A DNA stretch of 54,242 bases. Origin: a virus. Below the pieces are notes generated by a model that saw only the letters and a program-made list of their open reading frames with translations, ran no database searches and was not told the origin of the DNA. The DNA lies in IMG/VR virus record IMGVR_UViG_3300046835_000018, positions 1 to 54,242 of that record; one strand, written 5' to 3'. Positions 6,342 through 13,016 of the stretch are shown piece by piece (within the stretch, counting starts at the first letter, position 1; each line of letters begins with the position of its first letter). A program made the position numbers and the translations under genes.

Positions 6342-6467
6342 GGGGTTGTCGCTCAAAGGGCCTTCTCCCCAGCAGGTTCGCGGTAGAGCTGACGTCGCTG
6401 GCCGACCGTTGACGTCGAACAAGTGTCCTAGCACTTGTGTGGAGGTTCGATCCCTCCCAACCCCACG
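6342..6467 (+). ncRNA. tRNA-like structure with expanded loops
   Basis: A perfect acceptor-like stem GGGGTTG/CAACCCC (6342-6348/6458-6464) is followed by A and CG. A canonical T-arm GGAGG-TTCGATC-CCTCC (6441-6457) is stacked directly on it. A D-like stem GCTC/GAGC (6351-6354/6386-6389) encloses 31 bases ending GGTA. GACGTC/GACGTC (6391-6396/6411-6416) closes a 14-base loop. The 7-bp variable arm ACAAGTG/CACTTGT resembles class II tRNAs. D and anticodon loops are too long for a working tRNA, so it is a tRNA-like or decayed tRNA element. Confidence 0.65.
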
Positions 6468-6494
6468 TATCATCCGGACACACTAGGAGGAATC

Positions 6495-7043
6495 GTGTCT
6501 GAATTGAAGCACATCCCGCTCGGAACGATCTCGTACACTGAGTTCGCTGTGCTCGCACGGCACGCAGTGGAAGAGTCGCAGGAGGAGACGTACGACCAGC
6601 TCCTCGACAGCGGCAGCACCAGTGTTGCCATGGCTGAGACCCTCTTCCAGAGGCTCTCGCAGTTGGTGGAGCGTGCTCGCCTGTATGAGTACGCTCTGAG
6701 CATCCAGGCTCAACGCGAAGAGGAATCCAAGGCTGAACGTCAGGCCAAGATCAAGTCGGACCTCGAGAAGAGGGCCGACGCGATGAGCGACATCTTCAAG
6801 TCGTCACCGGAGAACACCGGCGATGGCACGTTCATCAAGAACCCGAACTACGGTAGCGCCAAGGCGTCGAACCCGACGTTGCTCCAGGAGCACCAGACCG
6901 ACCTGATGTTGGACGGCCTCGACCCGTTCGAGAACACCGCGTTCGACGTTCCCGACACTTCGAAGCCGGCCGGGTGGGCCAACGACGACCATGTGGCACT
7001 CACCGCCGACTTCAGTGACGGGAACAAGAACGAAGCCTTCTAG
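6495..7043 (+). CDS. Helical early protein, unknown
   Basis: A 182-residue protein with GTG start at 6495 and AGGAGG 5 bases upstream. Residues about 35-110 are highly charged and helical (QAQREEESKAERQAKIKSDLEKRADA), a probable coiled coil. The C-terminal third is acidic and low in structure. It is flanked by tRNA-like elements at 6342 and 7075. No family is recognised. Confidence 0.65.
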   Translation: MSELKHIPLGTISYTEFAVLARHAVEESQEETYDQLLDSGSTSVAMAETLFQRLSQLVERARLYEYALSIQAQREEESKAERQAKIKSDLEKRADAMSDIFKSSPENTGDGTFIKNPNYGSAKASNPTLLQEHQTDLMLDGLDPFENTAFDVPDTSKPAGWANDDHVALTADFSDGNKNEAF

Positions 7044-7074
7044 TAGCCGCTTCACCCTGCTGAAGTAGCTGGTA

Positions 7075-7156
7075 TCACCCGCTCCCGTTAGGGAGACTGC
7101 CTCGATCGACATAGGGCAAAGTCGGAAACGGTGGTTCGAATCCACCCGGGTGAACG
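7075..7156 (+). ncRNA. tRNA-like structure
   Basis: TCACCCG/CGGGTGA (7075-7081/7147-7153) forms a 7-bp acceptor-like stem with discriminator A and then CG. A canonical T-arm GGTGG-TTCGAAT-CCACC (7130-7146) stacks on it without a gap. Length (80 bases) fits a tRNA. However, the D position is a tight CTCCC-GTTA-GGGAG hairpin and the anticodon position is GACT-GCC/GGC-AGTC with a 13-base loop. I see no normal anticodon loop. Confidence 0.65.
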
Positions 7157-7219
7157 TAAGCGTGTGATCTTGGAACTAGGATGTTGAAAAAAGCCCCAAA
7201 AACATTTTCAAGATCCCGC

Positions 7220-7249
7220 TTGCAGTCGAAAGTAGTCATCCTGTATAAT
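7220..7249 (+). promoter_or_regulatory. Promoter TTGCAG-18-TATAAT
   Basis: TTGCAG (7220-7225, continuing TCGAAA) is 18 bases from TATAAT (7244-7249). It drives the acidic protein gene at 7291. A GATCTTG...CAAGATC inverted repeat lies just upstream (about 7168-7215). Confidence 0.65.
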
Positions 7250-7290
7250 TAAAACAAGCCACAAAAAGCTGCGACAACAAGGAGACCAAA

Positions 7291-7794
7291 ATGCAGCCGA
7301 GCACTCCCGACTTCGAAGACGCCGGCACTGAGAACGAGCTGGACCTCGAGGTCAACGACGACGCGAACCTGGACGTGGACATCCCGGCTGACGACGAGAC
7401 GGACGTTCCGGTGAGCGAGGGCGACGAGACCAAGGCGGCCAAGCCGGCCAAGGCCACGCGTCCGAAGGCACCTGAAGGCTTCGTGAAGCCCGTCGAGTTC
7501 GCGAAGATCCTGTCGGCGCACCTGGACAAGGTGGTTCCGCCGCAGGTGGTCTACAGCTACGTCAAGAACAACCAGGGCGACACCGCGAAGAACCCGTTCC
7601 CGGTTCACACCGGCTCGGACGGGTACGAGTGGTACATCAAGCCCGAAGAGGGTCTGAAGTGGTGGGACAACAAGAACGCGCGTGTCACCGCTTCCAAGGC
7701 CGCCAAGGCTGAGAAGGCCGCCAAGAAAGCCAGTGCCGCGGAGGCGACGACCATCGCCGACAGCGAGCCTACGGCGGTAGTCGAAGCCGAGTAA
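7291..7794 (+). CDS. Acidic protein with helix-turn-helix-like core
   Basis: A 167-residue protein with AAGGAG 8 bases before ATG 7291. Residues 1-50 are extremely acidic. Residues 65-130 form a compact domain with PPQVVYSYVKNN, matching the PQMMYNYARN core of the gene at 187. The C-terminal 40 residues are an Ala/Lys-rich tail followed by an acidic end. Its own promoter and bias-rich coding suggest strong expression. DNA binding is possible by the shared motif. Confidence 0.65.
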   Translation: MQPSTPDFEDAGTENELDLEVNDDANLDVDIPADDETDVPVSEGDETKAAKPAKATRPKAPEGFVKPVEFAKILSAHLDKVVPPQVVYSYVKNNQGDTAKNPFPVHTGSDGYEWYIKPEEGLKWWDNKNARVTASKAAKAEKAAKKASAAEATTIADSEPTAVVEAE

Positions 7795-7802
7795 GCTTCA
7801 CC

Positions 7803-7852
7803 GCCCCTGAACAAGCCGTGAGGGTGCCCGATCGAATCGGGCCAGGGGCACG
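7803..7852 (+). ncRNA. Mini tRNA-like element
   Basis: GCCCCTG/CAGGGGC (7803-7809/7843-7849), then ACG. GCCCGAT-CGA-ATCGGGC (7826-7842) abuts the closing strand with no gap, as a T-arm does. The remaining 16 bases have no clear fold. The flanking ACG matches the family. Confidence 0.55.
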
Positions 7853-8024
7853 CAAAGCCTCCTATTGAGGCCACCGCAACGCCGAACAGTTTCAACGGCT
7901 TACGCGCGACACGCAAGAGCCACAAGAGGGTCCATCAGGACTCCGGTTGTTGTCGGTGGATAGACGGGAAGCATTGCAGGGAAGGTGTCGGAGAGCGGGG
8001 ACGACTTTTCGACACCTTCCCGAA

Positions 8025-8074
8025 GAGGCGTCAGTGGTAGGGAGGAGCTGGTGTTCGGGCCAGCCTGACGCCTC
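8025..8074 (+). ncRNA. Two-hairpin RNA element
   Basis: GAGGCGTCAG/CTGACGCCTC (8025-8034/8065-8074) closes over GCTGG-TGTTCGGG-CCAGC (8047-8064), which abuts the closing strand. It follows a 12-bp stem at 7979-8021 and precedes the tRNA-like element at 8078. Confidence 0.55.
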
Positions 8075-8077
8075 GAA

Positions 8078-8168
8078 GGGGAAGGTCATATTGGTGATAA
8101 GCACTACTGGGATGACCGCGCAGGCCTGTTCCAATTTTGCTGCAGGTTCGATTCCTGCCTTCCCCACG
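8078..8168 (+). ncRNA. tRNA-like structure
   Basis: GGGGAAG/CTTCCCC (8078-8084/8159-8165), discriminator A, then CG. Canonical T-arm GCAGG-TTCGATT-CCTGC (8142-8158) abuts the acceptor stem. The 57 bases between lack a D-stem/anticodon pattern; ATTGG/CCAAT pairing is possible. It is 89 bases long. It has the 3' half of a tRNA without a normal 5' half. Confidence 0.6.
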
Positions 8169-8277
8169 TGCACAGGTAAGCTGAACACTTCTATTCGACA
8201 GTACCTTTCAGGGACACTCGACCTGGGCGTGTTGCGCGAAACAGCTTACCTGTGCCACTAACTACTTGGAGGGGAAC

Positions 8278-8607
8278 ATGGTCGAAGAGATCACCACTGC
8301 GGATGCCCAGCTCCGTGCCGAGAGGCGCAACAGGGAAGCTGAGGAGGAGCTGGCCCGCAAGCGCAAGGCCATCGAACAGTTCGAGGATCTGACTCAGAGC
8401 CGTGCTGACGGTACGGTAGTCAGGTTCCGCAAGGCGTTCAGCAACGGTGGTACCGCCTACACGTACGCCGCCATCAAGGCGAACGGAGAATGGTACACGA
8501 CAGGCCCTCGAGGCACTGCCTACAGCGATGAGAACTTCTGCCTCTGGCTCGTTTCAGGGCCGGAGATCGCTACGGGCTTCACCATCATGGTGCCGGAAGA
8601 GGGATAA
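8278..8607 (+). CDS. Early protein, coiled-coil start
   Basis: A 109-residue protein from ATG 8278 with GGAGGGG 3 bases upstream. Residues 5-42 form a strongly charged helix; residues 45-109 look like a small beta-rich domain ending VSGPEIATGFTIMVPEEG. No family is recognised. Two terminators follow. Confidence 0.65.
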   Translation: MVEEITTADAQLRAERRNREAEEELARKRKAIEQFEDLTQSRADGTVVRFRKAFSNGGTAYTYAAIKANGEWYTTGPRGTAYSDENFCLWLVSGPEIATGFTIMVPEEG

Positions 8608-8694
8608 AGCTTCATTGAGGCCCCCGTCTTCGTAGATAACTGCGGAGGCGGGGTGCACCAACGAGAGCGCGGGTGATGGCGCGGCTTTCGGTAG

Positions 8695-8742
8695 AAGAAA
8701 AGGGGTTGGAAAGGCTTCAATGCCTGACCAGCCCCTTTTCTT
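8695..8742 (+). terminator. Strong hairpin terminator
   Basis: AAGAAAAGGGGTTGG (8695-8709) pairs with CCAGCCCCTTTTCTT (8728-8742) over 15 bp with one G-U pair. The 3' arm supplies its own U-rich run. Confidence 0.65.
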
Positions 8743-8760
8743 GTGCCCAAAGCTATGCGA

Positions 8761-8790
8761 CACAGGCCTAGTTCGGCCCTGTGGGTTTTT
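8761..8790 (+). terminator. Rho-independent terminator containing CCCTGTGGG
   Basis: CACAGG(CC)...(GG)CCCTGTG hairpin followed by GG and five T (8786-8790). It ends the early block before the promoter at 8836. The 3' arm carries the repeated motif GCCCTGTGGGT (8776-8786). Confidence 0.65.
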
Positions 8791-8809
8791 GGGAAAGGCA
8801 TTCCCGCTC

Positions 8810-8866
8810 GGTATATCTTGACTTCTTAGTACCTCTTGAAGTCCAATAGCATACCAGGCGTATAAT
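8810..8866 (+). promoter_or_regulatory. Operator plus promoter TTGAAG-19-TATAAT
   Basis: GGTATATCTTGACTTCT (8810-8826) is identical to 5931-5947. TTGACTTC and GAAGTCCAA make an inverted repeat over the -35 TTGAAG (8836-8841), 19 bases from TATAAT (8861-8866). It drives the three-gene set starting at 8887. Confidence 0.7.
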
Positions 8867-8886
8867 AGGATATAGAAAGGGAAAAC

Positions 8887-9102
8887 ATGCCACTGGACTT
8901 TACACCTGATCAGCTGCAACTGCTGACGGAGACACTCGAAGAGGCGGAACAGGACGCACGTGATGTCCTGGATGTCTTGATCGAGAAGGAACAGACGGCT
9001 GAAACCGTGGATGAGTTCCTTGAGTGTACTGCGACGCAGCACGAACGCATCGAAGGACTCAAGAAGCTCCAGGAGATGGTGAAAGAATGTCTGAACAGGT
9101 AG
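8887..9102 (+). CDS. Small acidic helical protein
   Basis: A 71-residue, almost wholly helical acidic protein (LTETLEEAEQDARDVLDVLIEKEQ) starting at ATG 8887, 21 bases after the -10 box. It overlaps the winged-helix gene at 9087 by 16 bases, so the pair is probably translationally coupled. Function unknown; a small regulator partner is one option. Confidence 0.65.
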   Translation: MPLDFTPDQLQLLTETLEEAEQDARDVLDVLIEKEQTAETVDEFLECTATQHERIEGLKKLQEMVKECLNR

Positions 9103-9497
9103 ACCTTCACGTCATCCCAGCTGTGTTCGAGCATGCTCAGCGGGTGTACAACAAGATGCTCGAAGAGTCCGAGGAAGACAGCGACGGACTGACGGTGTAT
9201 CAGGGGCACTTGACCCGCTTGTTCAAGGACTTGCGGCTGAGTGTCCCTTACTACACTCTGATCAAGAACAAACTGGTCGCCATGGGCTGCATTGAGCAGA
9301 CACGGCGGGGCGGGGGAAATGGAACAAGTCGGTGGGTCCTTTGGCGTGAGCCGATGTTGCCTGCATGGAACGTGGCAGACGCTGCAAGGGCTCGCAAGGG
9401 GAACAAGACGCTACAGCTCGAAGTACGGATCACCGACCTCACACGTCGGATGGCCTTGCTCGAGCAGACCGTCAAGAGGATGCAGGAGGCGATGTGA
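9087..9497 (+). CDS. Winged-helix DNA-binding protein
   Basis: A 136-residue protein from ATG 9087. Residues 35-85 read as a winged helix: LTRLFKDLRLSVPYYTLIKNKLVAMGCIEQTRRGG, then a TSRWVL wing strand. A C-terminal helix (residues 107-136) may dimerise. It lies between an operator-bearing promoter and the first phased GTCT array (9868), so it is a candidate regulator of either. That link is inference from position. Confidence 0.65.
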   Translation: MSEQVDLHVIPAVFEHAQRVYNKMLEESEEDSDGLTVYQGHLTRLFKDLRLSVPYYTLIKNKLVAMGCIEQTRRGGGNGTSRWVLWREPMLPAWNVADAARARKGNKTLQLEVRITDLTRRMALLEQTVKRMQEAM

Positions 9498-9811
9498 GCT
9501 TGACAACAATCGAGGTCGCCCGTCGATGCCCCAAGTGTGAACAGCCTGGGGAGAAGGTCGGCGAGCGATCAGTCACAGGAGGACAACGAGGAGCGAAGGT
9601 GCACTTGTTCGAGTGCCGCAACGCTCGCTGTAGGTGGTTCGGGCAGATATGCAGAGCAGTGCAGGTGAACCCCGACGGTACGATTCCGGATCCCGTGATG
9701 AAGCGGGAGAAGCAGTACCCAACAGTACCAGATCGGACCCAGCAAGTGAACGAGATGCTCGAGCGTCAGCTCGCCGCAGAACGCAACGGGTCCGGAGAAG
9801 TAGCAACCTAG
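9494..9811 (+). CDS. Zinc-ribbon protein
   Basis: A 105-residue protein. GTG 9494 overlaps the previous stop (GTGA). The zinc ribbon runs CPKC at about residues 11-14 and CRNARC at about 37-42; the remaining tail is charged. This is a common class of small actinophage zinc protein with unknown targets. Confidence 0.65.
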   Translation: MSLTTIEVARRCPKCEQPGEKVGERSVTGGQRGAKVHLFECRNARCRWFGQICRAVQVNPDGTIPDPVMKREKQYPTVPDRTQQVNEMLERQLAAERNGSGEVAT

Positions 9812-9819
9812 TAGACTTT

Positions 9820-9914
9820 CGTTAGACAAATTGGCGCGTCTTTGTAGTGAGGTAGGCTCGTCAGTTTGTCTAACAAGTGTCTAGATAGGTCTGTAAAACG
9901 TCTATAGTAATCCT
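9820..9914 (+). promoter_or_regulatory. Phased GTCT array 1 with adjoining inverted repeat
   Basis: GTCT begins at 9868, 9879, 9889 and 9900 (spacing 11, 10, 11). The third unit reads GTCTGTAAAACGTCTA. GTTAGACAAA just upstream has an inverted copy overlapping the first GTCT. The same 11-10-11 array occurs at 27035, 38334 and 52827. Here it lies directly before the 9931-12000 operon. One-turn spacing puts all four sites on one DNA face, as in OmpR/PhoB-type operators. Confidence 0.75.
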
Positions 9915-9930
9915 ATACCAAGGGGTTAAA

Positions 9931-10371
9931 GTGAGCAGGGTAGACGAGTTGTACCGGTTGGAATACGAGGCCCTTCAGAGCAAGTGGGAGGAGCTCTTCG
10001 AGAACTGTCCGACCCCTGAGGCTGACGCTATCCTCGATGCTTCACACCCACCGCCTGGTCTTGGTCGAATGATCGCCGAGGTCCAGACGGAGCTGATGGA
10101 GAAGCTCGAAGCTCTGGGTGAAGAGGGCGACGATGATGACACACGTGTCATGCGCTTGTTCACAGCAAGCATGAACGCGCTCTCCTTCATGACTGTACGT
10201 TTCTACCGCCTTGGCGGAGCGATGGCATGGCATATGCCTTACGAGAACATGACGCCATGCAGATGTACTGTCGCGCACGACGAAGAACTAAATGACCTAC
10301 TCAGTGAAGGGTTTCCACTCGACGGGGATGGGTGGGTGATTCAGAACTTCGTACCTAGGAGGGAGTCATGA
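9931..10371 (+). CDS. Protein upstream of the SNF2 helicase, unknown
   Basis: A 146-residue protein with GTG 9931 after AAGGGG. It is mainly helical and acidic (residues 1-80), with PCRC at about residues 110-113 in the second half. The stop overlaps the helicase start (ATGA), so the two are coupled and may act together. Confidence 0.65.
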   Translation: MSRVDELYRLEYEALQSKWEELFENCPTPEADAILDASHPPPGLGRMIAEVQTELMEKLEALGEEGDDDDTRVMRLFTASMNALSFMTVRFYRLGGAMAWHMPYENMTPCRCTVAHDEELNDLLSEGFPLDGDGWVIQNFVPRRES

Positions 10372-11822
10372 AGCTTTACCCATTCCAAAAGGAGATGGTC
10401 GACAAGTTCGAGTGTACTCCTGCCGTCCTCTGCGGGGATGACATGGGCGTGGGTAAGACATTCGAAGCACTGGCCCTAGACTTACGTAGGAGAACTACGC
10501 AGCTTAATGGGTACAGGCAAACGGACTGCAAGACACTCATTGTGGCGCCGCTTTCAGTGACGTCGTCGTGGGTTCGTCACGTGCAGACAATTTGGCCAGC
10601 AGCTAAGATCGCTGTGCTGAACCCGAAGAACCGGGACGCTCTCGCCAAGCAGTTGCGAGAGCCTTACCACTACTACGTTGTCCACTGGGAAGCTTTGCGC
10701 CTCATGCCAGAGCTGTACGAAGTGAACTGGTGGCACGTAATCGCCGATGAGGTGCACCGCGCCAAGAACCGTAAGGCGCAGCAAACCATCGGGCTCAAGA
10801 AGTTGAAGACGTCGTACAAGACTGGTCTGTCTGGCACGCCGGCCGACAATCAGCCACAGGATCTCTGGTCAATTCTTCATTGGCTATATCCGAAAGTGTG
10901 GTCTAGTTACCACAGGTTCGTGTACCATCACGTCAAGATCCAGAAGCACCCCGCTGGACAATGTACTGCGTTTGGGTGTGACAAGTACCACAAAAACGCG
11001 TACCAGAAGATCATGGGCGTATCGAATGTAGAAGAGCTGCACAAGAACATACAGCCCTACTACATGCGGCGCACTAAGGAAGAGGTCATCAAGGATCTTC
11101 CTGACAAGTACTTCAGTCAGATCGAAGTCGAGTTGCCGCCGCGTCAGAGGCGGATCTACAACCAGATGAAAGAGTCCATGCTTGCGTGGGTGGGAAAGCA
11201 TGAACAAGAGCCCATCGCAGCGCCCATCATCGTAGCCCAGCTCACACGGTTGAAGCAGTTCGCTCTTGCTTACGCCGAGCTGGAGACCTACTACAAGACG
11301 GACGATCAGGGCGAGAAGGTAGCGTTCCAGCGCGTCAGGCTGACTGATCCATCAACGAAGCTTGATGCGGTAATGGACGTACTCGAAGATTCACTGGAGC
11401 AAGTAGTTGTGTTCAGTGAGTCGAAGCAGATGATCTACCTGCTCAAGGCTCGTCTGGACAAGGCAGGAATCACCTGTGCAACACTGACTGGAGATACTCC
11501 CCACGCAGAACGTGGCAAGATCGTGGATGAGTTCCAGGCAGGCAACATTCGTGTGTTCGCAGGGACAATTGCTGCTGGTGGTGAAGGCATTACGCTGACA
11601 GCAGCAAGCACCGTCATCTTCTTGGACAGAACGTGGAACCCGTCCAAGAACAAGCAGGCAGAAGATCGCCTGCATCGTATCGGACAGAAGAATGCCGTAC
11701 ACGTTATCGACATCGTGGCGAAAGACACAGTCGATGGCGGACGGCTCCAGCAGTTGAAGCTGAAGTGGTCATGGCTGAAGCAGTTGCTGGGTGACAAGAC
11801 AGTGGTGGAGATCGATGCGTAA
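10368..11822 (+). CDS. SNF2-family DNA helicase/translocase
   Basis: A 484-residue superfamily 2 ATPase. Motif I is GDDMGVGKT (about residues 24-32), motif II is DEVH (about 128), motif III is LSGTPAD, motif V is AGGEGITLTAAS, and motif VI is EDRLHRIGQKNAV, which is diagnostic for the SNF2 group. It is a compact single-chain version with no extra DNA-binding domain. Phage SNF2 proteins are thought to remodel or branch-migrate DNA during replication and recombination. It overlaps genes on both sides. Confidence 0.92.
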   Translation: MKLYPFQKEMVDKFECTPAVLCGDDMGVGKTFEALALDLRRRTTQLNGYRQTDCKTLIVAPLSVTSSWVRHVQTIWPAAKIAVLNPKNRDALAKQLREPYHYYVVHWEALRLMPELYEVNWWHVIADEVHRAKNRKAQQTIGLKKLKTSYKTGLSGTPADNQPQDLWSILHWLYPKVWSSYHRFVYHHVKIQKHPAGQCTAFGCDKYHKNAYQKIMGVSNVEELHKNIQPYYMRRTKEEVIKDLPDKYFSQIEVELPPRQRRIYNQMKESMLAWVGKHEQEPIAAPIIVAQLTRLKQFALAYAELETYYKTDDQGEKVAFQRVRLTDPSTKLDAVMDVLEDSLEQVVVFSESKQMIYLLKARLDKAGITCATLTGDTPHAERGKIVDEFQAGNIRVFAGTIAAGGEGITLTAASTVIFLDRTWNPSKNKQAEDRLHRIGQKNAVHVIDIVAKDTVDGGRLQQLKLKWSWLKQLLGDKTVVEIDA

Positions 11823-12000
11823 AAGGGAAGTGGATTGGGAAGGAATTGTTATCGGGTCGCTCATCGCTGTGTTCATTATCGCACTCTTGGTATGGGCAGG
11901 CGTATCGACCATTAGAGACCAACGAGCGAAGAGTGAATGCTTCGCCGGCAACAAGCAGGTAGTCCAAGCAGAACATGGCGAAGGCTGGTCTTGTAGGTGA
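11815..12000 (+). CDS. Small single-pass membrane protein
   Basis: A 61-residue protein. ATG 11815 lies inside the end of the helicase gene. A basic N-terminus precedes one clear membrane helix (IVIGSLIAVFIIALLVWAGV, residues 13-32), then a short external-type tail with two Cys. The gene ends at a strong terminator. Confidence 0.65.
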   Translation: MRKREVDWEGIVIGSLIAVFIIALLVWAGVSTIRDQRAKSECFAGNKQVVQAEHGEGWSCR

Positions 12001-12013
12001 AGGAGCAAGAAAT

Positions 12014-12078
12014 GGTAGCAGGAGCGTTGAGCCTGGAGAACCCGAAAGGGAGGCTCAGCGTTCCTGCTGCCTTTTTTT
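12014..12078 (+). terminator. Strong rho-independent terminator
   Basis: A 21-bp near-perfect stem (12014-12034 with 12051-12071, two G-U pairs) is followed by seven T. This is the clearest terminator on the plus strand and closes the helicase operon. Confidence 0.9.
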
Positions 12079-12102
12079 ATTCCTTCCGTTAGGAGCCATC
12101 CC

Positions 12103-12321
12103 GTGCGCCACACATACCACCGAGAAGGTGTCACAGACCTGAGCGCCTTCCGTGAGGAAGCTCAGCGTCGACTGCTCGACAAGTACTACCCGGATGAGAC
12201 AGTCATCCACCTGCATGACAAGGAACTGTCGTGCAAGGAAAACAAGCACGAAACGGTCCTCTTCGAGAAGCCCGAAGCGACCGTCGATCCCGAGTCAGGT
12301 ATCCTCACCTGGGACAACTAG
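12103..12321 (+). CDS. Small protein, unknown
   Basis: A 72-residue protein from GTG 12103 behind TAGGAG. The composition is His- and acid-rich. The stop overlaps the next GTG. No family is recognised. Confidence 0.6.
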   Translation: MRHTYHREGVTDLSAFREEAQRRLLDKYYPDETVIHLHDKELSCKENKHETVLFEKPEATVDPESGILTWDN

Positions 12322-12479
12322 TGAGTGATACCAAAACCATCGTCAGTATGACGTGCATAGTAGACGATGAGACTCAGGTCGTGAAGGTGTTCGAGACCTT
12401 CAGTCGGGTCGTACTCGGGTTGAGCCTCGACGACATCGACGTCAGCATATCCGTACACAAGATGGAGGAGGTGGAATAA
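12321..12479 (+). CDS. Small protein, unknown
   Basis: A 52-residue protein from GTG 12321, overlapping the previous stop (TAGTG) and ending in a TAATG overlap with the next gene. The sequence is beta-rich and acidic. Tight overlaps on both sides support it as a real gene. Confidence 0.55.
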   Translation: MSDTKTIVSMTCIVDDETQVVKVFETFSRVVLGLSLDDIDVSISVHKMEEVE

Positions 12480-12826
12480 TGGCTAAGTACGTTCTCATAC
12501 AGTTCGACAACGATGACGACGCTGAGGGATTCGTCGGAGGTCTCACAACGACCAACCCGAATGCGTCAGTCAAGGTCGCCGGCATCTTCAAGAAGCCCAC
12601 GCTCTTCTGCGAGTGTGTACCACAGGAAGAGAAGAGCGCTCGCGGAGCCAAGTGGGGATGGTGGATCTGCAAGAAGTGCGGCCGATGCAAGAAGGGTCAA
12701 TGGCAGTCACCTAGGAACCTGCTCGACCCTGCAGACATCCTCTCGAAGGAGCGCACCTCCTTCCTGCAGACGCACGAGCCCATCGGCGAGCGTCTTCCGA
12801 CAGTGACTCTGATCGAGCCCCGATGA
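12479..12826 (+). CDS. Zinc-ribbon protein
   Basis: A 115-residue protein with ATG 12479 in a TAATG overlap. A ferredoxin-like start (KYVLIQFDNDDDAEGFVGGL) precedes a cysteine cluster (CEC, then CKKCGRC at about residues 44-72) that would bind zinc. Function unknown. Confidence 0.65.
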   Translation: MAKYVLIQFDNDDDAEGFVGGLTTTNPNASVKVAGIFKKPTLFCECVPQEEKSARGAKWGWWICKKCGRCKKGQWQSPRNLLDPADILSKERTSFLQTHEPIGERLPTVTLIEPR

Positions 12827-12906
12827 CTTTCGGTGACTGGCTCCTAGCAGGGTTCGTCGTTGCCATGCTCGGACTTCTATTCTTGCTGAGCAAGGGCAAG
12901 ATATAG
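12823..12906 (+). CDS. 27-residue membrane peptide
   Basis: ATG 12823 overlaps the previous stop (ATGA) and TAG is at 12904. The product is almost entirely one hydrophobic helix (WLLAGFVVAMLGLLFLLSKGK). The overlap and the typical helix-plus-Lys end support it despite its length. Confidence 0.5.
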   Translation: MTFGDWLLAGFVVAMLGLLFLLSKGKI

Positions 12907-13016
12907 AGGATCTTGAATGCGTGCCTGTGGAATACAACCACCCACAGGGCGGCTGCAGTGAATGGAGGAACTAATATTGCCTATTGTGTCCTAATCAGTT
13001 CTTTGAAGGGAATAGA

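Larger units (their letters stand above)
7795..8277 (+). ncRNA. Non-coding block of consecutive structured RNAs
   Basis: There is no gene in 480 bases. The block contains: mini tRNA-like 7803-7852; small hairpins at about 7857-7871 and 7882-7900; a perfect 12-bp stem 7979-7990/8010-8021; a two-hairpin element 8025-8074; a tRNA-like structure 8078-8168; and a 14-bp stem 8170-8183/8242-8255 enclosing inner hairpins. It was considered as a tmRNA and rejected. Read-through from the 7220 promoter would transcribe it. Confidence 0.65.

Noticed and set aside
7803-8168. tmRNA (ssrA)
   Set aside because: Length fits, but the 5' end does not pair with the 3' acceptor strand, the conserved 5' region is missing and no peptide-tag frame ending in ALAA is seen.
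6342-8168. Ordinary tRNA genes
   Set aside because: T-arm and acceptor stems are good but no 7-base anticodon loop on a 5-bp stem can be drawn; described instead as tRNA-like.
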